Positions 1 to 4,770 of a stretch of DNA of 6,572 nt are shown piece by piece. Source of the DNA: Pseudomonadota bacterium (GTDB lineage: Bacteria > Bdellovibrionota_C > UBA2361 > OMII01); NCBI GenBank assembly GCA_027486155.1, contig JAIXPR010000047.1, positions 1 to 6,572 of the forward strand, in the 5' to 3' direction. A program made the position numbers and the translations under genes. Below the pieces are notes generated by a model that worked only from the letters and a program-made list of their open reading frames with translations, had not been told where the DNA came from and did no database searches. Position 1 is the first letter of the stretch. Every line of letters begins with the position of its first letter.

Positions 1-543
1 ATGCTCACGCGCCATAAAGCCGAGGGCGTCATCGACGATCCAGCGAATCTTGTCCTCTGGAAGTCCATTTAAAGAGGCGTTTTTTTTTTTTTTTTCTATC
101 GCGCGCTTAGCGAGATCGACATGGGTTACCGTCGCGTAGGGAATGGCTGCGCAGTAGCAGGTCGCGAGTCCGGTGTAGGCGAAGAGGTTTAAGATTTTGA
201 GGGGGCGGGCACCCTTGTCGCTCAGTCGCTCGGCGATAGCTTTAACTTTTGGAAGGTAGAGGGCGTGTTCGGGGAAGATGCCGACCTGTCCGTTTGACAT
301 AAGTTCAAGTTCGAGACGAACCCCGGCGACCGTCGCCTCCCATGTTTGAAAGGGCTTCCCGGATACCTGCCAGCGGTCGGGGGGATTATAGGACGCGTCA
401 GCGTCCTCCCACACGGATGCCCGCTCCCGGCGGCGCCAGGTGCTTAAGGATGAGGGGCGGTCGATAACGGTGGAGCCAAACTGCTCTAGTTTGCGACCCT
501 CGCCCGAGTCGAGAAGTGTATAGCCTTCAAATGGAATCGTCAT
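1..543 (-). CDS. Class I SAM-dependent methyltransferase, PF10672/RlmI-like, partial (C-terminus beyond left edge)
   Basis: The first 181 codons are visible, read leftwards from the ATG at 543-541; the rest lies outside the window. The N-terminal block has LLDSGEGRKLEQFG and VIDRP, then GQVGIFPEH (residues 85-93), the SAM-binding motif I NLFAYTG (119-125), the acidic motif HVDLAK (141-146) and IRWIVDDALGFM (166-177). This order is that of the COG1092/PF10672 methyltransferases related to the 23S rRNA cytosine methyltransferase RlmI. The exact RNA substrate cannot be told because the catalytic half is missing. The start has no clear Shine-Dalgarno sequence. An in-frame stop at 573-571 rules out a longer ATG form. 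It lies 68 bases after the glycosyltransferase stop on the same strand and may share its transcript. The odd point is an A16 run giving E-KKKK-N at residues 150-155, where I recall relatives having a W-A-R/K-x-N helix. Confidence 0.85.
   Translation of the reverse strand, partial: MTIPFEGYTLLDSGEGRKLEQFGSTVIDRPSSLSTWRRRERASVWEDADASYNPPDRWQVSGKPFQTWEATVAGVRLELELMSNGQVGIFPEHALYLPKVKAIAERLSDKGARPLKILNLFAYTGLATCYCAAIPYATVTHVDLAKRAIEKKKKNASLNGLPEDKIRWIVDDALGFMAREH
80..95 (-). repeat. 16-base A homopolymer inside the methyltransferase gene
   Basis: The plus strand shows sixteen uninterrupted T, so the coding strand carries A16 across codons 150-155. The reading frame is intact across it: residues before (HVDLAKRAIE) and after (NASLNGL, IRWIVDD) both match the family and the spacing between them is normal. 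Runs this long are known to cause RNA polymerase slippage and replication errors. Confidence 0.95.
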
Positions 544-611
544 GCGGATCAGTATGGCATGGAGTAGGGGTTATTTCGACAGAGGGGAAAAATGGCAGCG
601 TTAAGGAGGCC

Positions 612-1487
612 TTAACTCTTAGCCCCCTCACTAACCTGCTCCTCGAATTCCTCGAAAGATGCTCGGTCTACTCCGCGGTGTATCATTCTAAAACGGAAGA
701 CATCGCGAAACATGGAGAGAGAATCGAGAATGAGGTTGACCTTGGACCCTGGAATATTCTTCCAATTAATCGGCACCTCTTTGATGTTCAAGTTGGCTTT
801 GTGTGCCATGTAGAGCAGCTCCACATCGAAGCTAAATCGATCCGCGCGCTGCCGCCGAAAAAGGAAGAGGGCTGCTTTGCGGGTGAACATCTTGAATCCG
901 CACTGCGTGTCGGCGATCGATGGTAGCAAGATCAGATTGACGCACTTATTGAAGACCCTTCCGAGAAAGCGACGATGGAGCGAGGTCGCGACCTTGGTCT
1001 CATTTGAGGCTAACGCGCGAGAGCCGATAGCGATGTCCGCGCCTTCGCGCAGAGCGGCGTCTAATCTATCGAATTCCTGGATTGGTGTGGCGCCATCCGC
1101 ATCAGCGAACAGAATGCTGGCGCCACGGGAGTTGAGAACACCAAGGCGGACCGCGTGACCTTTCCCGTAATTTCTCGGTAGTTGAATGAGTCGCACTTGA
1201 TTGCGAACTCTCTCGAACTTTCGCACGACCTCCGTGGTACTATCGGTGCTGCCGTCATCGATGACGAGGACCTCATAGGAGATGGATTTGCGATCAAAAA
1301 AATCGATGAGGTCAATGAGAGTCGGAGGAAGACGCCTCTCCTCGTTGTAAGCAGGCACGACAATACTTAGGTCGACCTGGGGCGAGGTGACCGGTTGTTG
1401 CTCGATCCAAGTAGTAACGCGCTCGTTGCCGTGCGCTTTTTCAGAAGACATATGACTCACAACTGACTGCGTCGCCGAAGCATACAT
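612..1487 (-). CDS. Family 2 glycosyltransferase, Alg5/dolichyl-phosphate glucosyltransferase-like
   Basis: A GT-A fold glycosyltransferase expected to move a nucleotide-activated sugar onto a polyprenyl-phosphate or similar lipid at the inner face of the membrane; the actual sugar is unknown. In the 291-residue form the landmarks are VVPAYNEE (43-50), DDGSTD (77-82), the metal-binding DADGAT (129-134), IGSRA (154-158), DTQCGFK (193-199) and the VPINWKNIPGSKV region (about 238-250). This order is that of Alg5-like (cd04188-type) enzymes. No membrane segment is visible, so it is soluble or peripheral. I chose the ATG at 1487-1485 because GGAGGA lies just before it (plus-strand 1491-1496). A longer form from 1553 (313 residues) and a shorter one from 1451 have no such site, and the first 35 residues of the long form do not look conserved. 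The methyltransferase follows 68 bases downstream on the same strand. Confidence 0.88.
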   Translation of the reverse strand: MYASATQSVVSHMSSEKAHGNERVTTWIEQQPVTSPQVDLSIVVPAYNEERRLPPTLIDLIDFFDRKSISYEVLVIDDGSTDSTTEVVRKFERVRNQVRLIQLPRNYGKGHAVRLGVLNSRGASILFADADGATPIQEFDRLDAALREGADIAIGSRALASNETKVATSLHRRFLGRVFNKCVNLILLPSIADTQCGFKMFTRKAALFLFRRQRADRFSFDVELLYMAHKANLNIKEVPINWKNIPGSKVNLILDSLSMFRDVFRFRMIHRGVDRASFEEFEEQVSEGAKS

Positions 1488-1490
1488 GAT

Positions 1491-1496
1491 TCCTCC
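1491..1496 (-). promoter_or_regulatory. Ribosome binding site deciding the glycosyltransferase start
   Basis: The minus strand reads GGAGGA, then ATC, then the ATG at 1487. The gap is short (3-4 bases), but this is the only strong Shine-Dalgarno match near any of the three candidate starts (1553, 1487, 1451). Confidence 0.6.
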
Positions 1497-1577
1497 GGGG
1501 GCTGCGATACCCCGCGAGGAACACCTTGCATTGATAACATACTGAGATGTCATGGGATAGCGGGTGTCTGCGACCTT

Positions 1578-1593
1578 CGCAACCGGGTTTGCG
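1578..1593. promoter_or_regulatory. Inverted repeat between divergent genes, possible operator
   Basis: CGCAA, six bases, then TTGCG form a perfect 5+5 dyad in the gap between the leftward glycosyltransferase and the rightward NUDIX gene. The position suits a regulator site, but a dyad of this size can occur by chance. Confidence 0.2.
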
Positions 1594-1640
1594 CAGCGCG
1601 AGAGGGGCTTTTGTGTGTGAAAAGGAGCCAGGTGTGTCTG

Positions 1641-1646
1641 TATACT
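1641..1646 (+). promoter_or_regulatory. Candidate -10 box for the NUDIX-TMEM43 operon
   Basis: TATACT matches the sigma-70 -10 consensus at five of six positions. The best -35 at 17-base spacing is the poor GTGAAA (1618-1623). Transcription would begin near 1653, within a base of an ATG at 1654 that opens a 14-codon frame ending in UAG just before the NUDIX coding sequence. Confidence 0.35.
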
Positions 1647-1749
1647 GAAACGGATGCGCGTGAGAAGCTCGGGCAGGGCACAATTGAACGATAGGTAGCG
1701 TATTCGGATAGTAGATTCTGAGGTTCTGTATCAAGGAAAACTTAAAGCG

Positions 1750-2223
1750 GTGCGTGATACCGTGGAGTATCCGGACGGGCGCTGCCATAAACACGAGACC
1801 ATCGAACATCCCGGTGCCGTGGTTATCTTGCCTATAACTCAGTCTGGCGGCGTGGTGTTCGTTGACCAGTATCGTCACTCGATTCGGCGAAATATCCTCG
1901 AACTGCCGGCGGGAACCCTTGAGAAGGGGGAGGATCCAGCATTATGCGCCGCGCGTGAGCTGATGGAGGAGATAGGAATGGCCCCAGGCGAGCTTATCTC
2001 TCTCGGCACGCTGTATCCGGCCCCGGGCTTTTGTGATGAGCTTCAGTATCTTTTTTGCGCTCGTGACTTGCGCGAGCAAAAGGCAACGCCCGATGAGGAT
2101 GAGTTCATAACCACGGTAGAGCTAACACGAGCTGATATCGATGAATCGATTCGTACCGGTAGACTTAACGACGCAAAGTCCTTAGCGCTCGTGCTTCGGG
2201 CGATGCTATCGAATCTTTTGTAG
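1750..2223 (+). CDS. NUDIX hydrolase, ADP-ribose pyrophosphatase (NudF-like)
   Basis: Hydrolyses a nucleoside diphosphate linked to another moiety, most likely ADP-ribose to AMP and ribose 5-phosphate, in the cytoplasm. The Nudix box GX5EX7REUXEEXGU is perfect at residues 55-77 (G, E61, REL, EE, IGM). It is followed at about 89-96 by YPAPGFCDE, the proline-containing signature of ADP-ribose pyrophosphatases. The GTG at 1750 gives 157 residues, shorter than the roughly 180-210 usual for NudF. AAGGA at 1733-1737 lies 12 bases before it, which is long. The 17 in-frame codons upstream (1699-1749) read RIRIVDSEVLYQGKLKA, which looks like the missing N-terminal strands, but an in-frame TAG sits at 1696-1698 and no ATG, GTG or TTG lies between. 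The true start may therefore be a rare codon such as ATT at 1702, with AGG at 1693-1695. It is the first gene of a pair with TMEM43. Confidence 0.88.
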   Translation: MRDTVEYPDGRCHKHETIEHPGAVVILPITQSGGVVFVDQYRHSIRRNILELPAGTLEKGEDPALCAARELMEEIGMAPGELISLGTLYPAPGFCDELQYLFCARDLREQKATPDEDEFITTVELTRADIDESIRTGRLNDAKSLALVLRAMLSNLL

Positions 2224-2233
2224 GGAAGTGCGT

Positions 2234-3208
2234 GTGGCGATAAAGTGGAATGCTTTAAAAAAAGCTCAGGGTGTCTTCGGTGGCGGACTCATGGTCGTAT
2301 GCGCCTTCGTCCTGATGTGGGTTGGGGTTTCGTCGGATGTCTCCACGGATAATCAATTAAGCGGCGTGGTCAAAAAAGCCATAGATATCGACGCTGAGCA
2401 TCCGGACCCCAACGATAATGGAAAGATCGTTGTCGCCGCGGCGCCGTGGACCACCCCCGATCGATATGAGGACGAATTTCTGCGGCCGAGTGGACCGCTC
2501 CTCCTGCAAAGACGTGTTGAGATGTTGCAGTGGGTGGAGGAGCAAAAGGAAGGGAGCGTGGCGCCCGTCTACACGTTGCAGTGGGTTGAGGGGCAGGTGG
2601 ATTTCTTCAGGTTCCAAGTGCCGCAGGGACATGAGAATCCGCTTCTCTCAATTCCCGGCCAGAAATACCAAGCTCAGCAATCGAAGTTTGGCGCTTTTAA
2701 TGGTAGCCGTCTCCTTCCCTTGATTCAAAAGTTAGAACCTTTGAACCTCACACCTGAGATGCTCAAGGATTCATCCCTTGAAATTTCAGAGAATAAACTC
2801 GTGCTTCGAAGAAATCCGAGCATGCAGCTTCCATCGCTTGGCGATACTCGGGTGTGGTACGAGGTGCTTTCTCCAGGTGATTACACCGTGCTAACGGTTC
2901 AGGAGGATGAAAGAAGCCTGGTCGGCGCGCAAGCGTCAACACAACTGTTTGTTGAGCCGGGGCTCTTCGACTCGAATGAGCTTCTCGTGAGACTTGAGGG
3001 AGGGTCCGATGCTAGTTTTCGTCGGATGTTGTACCTTGGAGGATTGCTCTTATGCGCGGGACTTTTGTCGCTCATGATGCCACACGCGCCTAAGTTTGAT
3101 TTAAACCCTTACATGAACGTGAGAGGCTCACTCGCCGTGTTGATTGCGAGCATTGGTCTCTCTTTTGTGGTGACCTCGCTGTTCTTCTTGTTGTCGTTTG
3201 CACGGTAG
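2234..3208 (+). CDS. TMEM43/LUMA-family membrane protein, C-terminus apparently truncated
   Basis: Matches the TMEM43 family (PF07787), membrane proteins with a large extracytoplasmic domain; the bacterial function is not known to me. Visible features are one N-terminal membrane segment (about 13-32), GKIVVAAAP, the hallmark LQRRVEMLQWVEE (about 91-103), GHENP (132-136), and two C-terminal membrane segments (about 265-282 and 299-323). I chose the GTG at 2234 (324 residues) because AGGGA at 2222-2226 is 7 bases upstream; GTG at 2228 would add two residues but sits too close to that site. It begins 10 bases after the NUDIX stop, which suggests translational coupling. The family normally has a third C-terminal membrane segment after an RP motif. 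Here the frame ends ...SFAR and the TAG stop lies inside a REP palindrome, so the last segment appears lost. Confidence 0.85.
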   Translation: MAIKWNALKKAQGVFGGGLMVVCAFVLMWVGVSSDVSTDNQLSGVVKKAIDIDAEHPDPNDNGKIVVAAAPWTTPDRYEDEFLRPSGPLLLQRRVEMLQWVEEQKEGSVAPVYTLQWVEGQVDFFRFQVPQGHENPLLSIPGQKYQAQQSKFGAFNGSRLLPLIQKLEPLNLTPEMLKDSSLEISENKLVLRRNPSMQLPSLGDTRVWYEVLSPGDYTVLTVQEDERSLVGAQASTQLFVEPGLFDSNELLVRLEGGSDASFRRMLYLGGLLLCAGLLSLMMPHAPKFDLNPYMNVRGSLAVLIASIGLSFVVTSLFFLLSFAR

Positions 3209-3299
3209 GGCCCGACTCCTGGCGGGCCGTATGACAACTGGAGGTATCAAACTTCATCGACAGGCGAACGATACGGCCCGCGAGGACGCGGGCCCTACC
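3200..3299. repeat. REPIN-like element, copy 1 (two inverted REP palindromes)
   Basis: Left REP at 3204-3232 begins GGTAG and folds as GGCCCG, 8-base loop, CGGGCC. Right REP at 3271-3299 is its inverted partner (26 of 29 bases match after reverse complementing) and folds as a perfect 8-bp stem, GGCCCGCG with loop AGGA. The two are separated by 38 bases, so the whole element can also form one long hairpin. A GTAG head followed by an imperfect palindrome, paired in inverse orientation, is the known architecture of REP/REPIN elements moved by RAYT (TnpA-REP) transposases. No RAYT gene is in the window. It lies between convergent genes and could also act as a two-way terminator or mRNA 3' end. 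Confidence 0.8.
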
Positions 3300-3341
3300 A
3301 ATCAAATAGGCACACATCTCCTCCCGCAATGACTATCGATC

Positions 3342-3436
3342 GCACGGTAGGGCCCGACTCCTGGCGGGCCGTATGACAACTGGAGGTATCAAAGATTCAT
3401 CGACAGGCGATGCCATATGGCCCGCACGCCCTACCA
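3342..3436. repeat. REPIN-like element, copy 2 (right arm decayed)
   Basis: The first 52 bases (3342-3393) are identical to copy 1 (3200-3251), including five bases before the GTAG head. The left REP (3346-3374) is intact. The right REP (3415-3435) is 8 bases shorter than in copy 1 and has lost most of its hairpin while keeping the terminal CCCTACC. The copies start 142 bases apart with a 42-base spacer (3300-3341). Copy 2 ends about 20 bases before the stop of the convergent rhomboid-like gene. Confidence 0.8.
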
Positions 3437-3454
3437 TTTTATATACCCACCCCG

Positions 3455-4180
3455 CTAATGATACCGCGTATCCGAGTCATCGTCCGATTTGGAGCCCTTT
3501 ACGACCCGAAGGCCCGCTTTGCTCTTCAGTCGTTTTAACTTCCAGTTATAGTAGGAGAGTTCTAGTCGTCGCCGAGCTTCTGATAGATTGAAAAGACCTC
3601 GTTTGTACATGTAGAGGTAGGTTACACCGGCGGCGATGAGATCAGGGAGAACAACGAGCACTCCCGCAAATACCGCGTTCAGAAGTACAAACCCTAGTCC
3701 GATAAGAGCGAAGGTCTCTCCGCGAAGGGGAGAGCCCCAGAAATTAAGGAGCTGTCGAGAGAAAGCGGCTCTCAGTCCGTAGGCAATCCAGATGGTTGAG
3801 ATGATCATGGATGCGCCGTGATACGCGAGTGGATATACCGAGGGTAGAAACGCGCACAACGCGAGGGTTGCTAGTTCAGCGAAAAAGGGTATGCCGAGGG
3901 CCACGGTGAGAAAACGCTTTTTCCCCCAACTGTCCTCAAGGGAGCCTCCTATGCTGTAGATGATAAGCGCTCCAAAAATGATCTCCATCGGATGTACCGC
4001 CACCAGTATTCCGGTGAAGGGCCGCCACACCTCAAAGCTCGATAACACTAATCCGGGGACGAAGAGAAAGATTAATCCGCCGAGAAGTCCGTTGATGACC
4101 GACATCGCGATCATCGCGATCGCCAGTCTATGCGCTGAATGGTGGAAGGAGATCGCGGGAAGGGCGGCTCTGGGATTCAT
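3455..4180 (-). CDS. Rhomboid-like integral membrane protein, probable pseudoprotease
   Basis: A 241-residue protein with about six hydrophobic segments and a basic, Lys/Arg-rich cytoplasmic tail (from about 201) ending in SDDDSD. It resembles the rhomboid fold: VWRPFTG at 51-57 corresponds to the WR motif of loop L1, HP follows at 63-64, and GGSLEDSWGKKRFL at 78-91 matches the rhomboid G-x-x-LE-x-x-WG-x-x-RF block. The position of the GxSG catalytic motif reads HGASM (121-125), so the serine is present but the second glycine is replaced. The last segments (about 157-191) contain no histidine, so the Ser-His dyad is incomplete. It is probably a non-proteolytic relative that binds or escorts membrane proteins, though distant families such as DUF1751/TMEM115-like are an alternative. 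The ATG at 4180 has no visible Shine-Dalgarno site; an in-frame stop lies upstream. Confidence 0.7.
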   Translation of the reverse strand: MNPRAALPAISFHHSAHRLAIAMIAMSVINGLLGGLIFLFVPGLVLSSFEVWRPFTGILVAVHPMEIIFGALIIYSIGGSLEDSWGKKRFLTVALGIPFFAELATLALCAFLPSVYPLAYHGASMIISTIWIAYGLRAAFSRQLLNFWGSPLRGETFALIGLGFVLLNAVFAGVLVVLPDLIAAGVTYLYMYKRGLFNLSEARRRLELSYYNWKLKRLKSKAGLRVVKGSKSDDDSDTRYH

Positions 4181-4533
4181 GCGGTCACACGTGATGTAGT
4201 ATGTGGGTTATGTACCATCGGTAACGTTTTTCGCGGCGTCGTGAGAAACGGATTCAACCGGATTGTTCTACGGTACCCCGAATAAGAGGGTGTCGCAATA
4301 AAGCGGAAAACACCGGTCGGCCTCGTTTATGACGAGCACTAGGCACTGGATTGAGCCATGGTAATCAAATGAAGCACATAGTCACCGGCCTGTGCGGAGC
4401 GATCTCGCAACGTCTATGTTCTGACTCAAGTATCCTGAAATTTTGCATAGTTATCCCTTTCTAGGGAACGCGACCGAGGTCGAGAGCCATAACCATTGGT
4501 AGAAGGTGTTTTTTCGGCCCTACGGAGTTTTCT
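4181..4533. other. Gene-free divergent intergenic region
   Basis: I see no coding sequence here. It must hold the promoters of the leftward rhomboid-like gene and the rightward pilin, but neither is clear. Noted signals, all weak: a TACC-ATC-GGTA dyad at 4213-4223, CGGATT twice at a 10-base interval (4249-4254 and 4259-4264), a bulged hairpin at 4289-4314 (GGTGTCGC with GCG and ACACC), CTGACT with CATAGT at 19-base spacing (4421-4426, 4446-4451), and a CGACC-GA-GGTCG dyad at 4471-4482. Confidence 0.5.
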
Positions 4534-4725
4534 ATGGAATTCAGCATTATCACTGAAGCTCGCTCAACACGAGAGAGGGGCGCCGCTCTAGTTGAATACG
4601 CTTTTCTCGGAGCCCTGGTTGTCACCATCAGCCTCGTTTCACTCGAAGCTCTCGGCATCTCCACAGGAAGCGAGTTGCTAGCCATGCTGCGAGGGGTAAC
4701 GGGCACGATCCCAGCGGTTCAGTGA
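4534..4725 (+). CDS. Flp-type (type IVb) prepilin or pseudopilin, 63 residues
   Basis: The N-terminus is a 16-residue hydrophilic, basic leader ending RERG, then AALVEY (residues 17-22) and a hydrophobic helix to about residue 40. Cleavage after G16 would place Glu at +5 and Tyr at +6, the prepilin peptidase motif and E-Y pair of Flp pilins. The mature product would be 47 residues, about the usual Flp size, with a short tail containing no cysteine. The ATG at 4534 has GGAG at 4524-4527, six bases upstream. The product would be inserted in the inner membrane and assembled by a Tad-type secretion machine in adhesion or tight attachment. None of the tad/cpa genes is adjacent: the neighbours are a divergent rhomboid-like gene and a convergent helicase. 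A TadE/TadG-like minor pseudopilin is less likely at this length. Confidence 0.72.
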   Translation: MEFSIITEARSTRERGAALVEYAFLGALVVTISLVSLEALGISTGSELLAMLRGVTGTIPAVQ

Positions 4726-4770
4726 TCGATCTCTCGAGTTATCGGCCTGGACGTGCGCCCCGCTGTATAC

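Noticed and set aside
80..95. The T16 run on the plus strand as a rho-independent terminator.
   Set aside because: No GC hairpin precedes it, and the opposite strand is an intact, conserved methyltransferase frame running through it.
601..615. TTAAGG-AGG-CCTTAA dyad at the glycosyltransferase stop as a terminator.
   Set aside because: The stem is only 6 bp and AT-rich at its base, and the T run on the minus strand is about 11 bases further on.
516..926. Plus-strand reading frame of 136 codons.
   Set aside because: It lies antisense over the glycosyltransferase 3' end and the methyltransferase start; it has no recognisable motif and no ribosome site.
1696..1698. UAG recoded as an amino acid.
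   Set aside because: The NUDIX, TMEM43, rhomboid-like and helicase genes all terminate at TAG at the expected family ends or gene boundaries, so UAG functions as a stop here.
3200..3436. CRISPR array.
   Set aside because: Only two copies exist, each is itself a pair of inverted palindromes, the spacing differs from spacer-repeat units, and no cas gene is near.
4289..4314. Bulged hairpin as a terminator or small RNA.
   Set aside because: It has a 4-base bulge, no T run, and no promoter or conserved feature beside it.
4421..4451. Sigma-54 promoter for the pilin near TTTTGCA.
   Set aside because: The GC of the -12 element has no GG at the required 10-base distance upstream.
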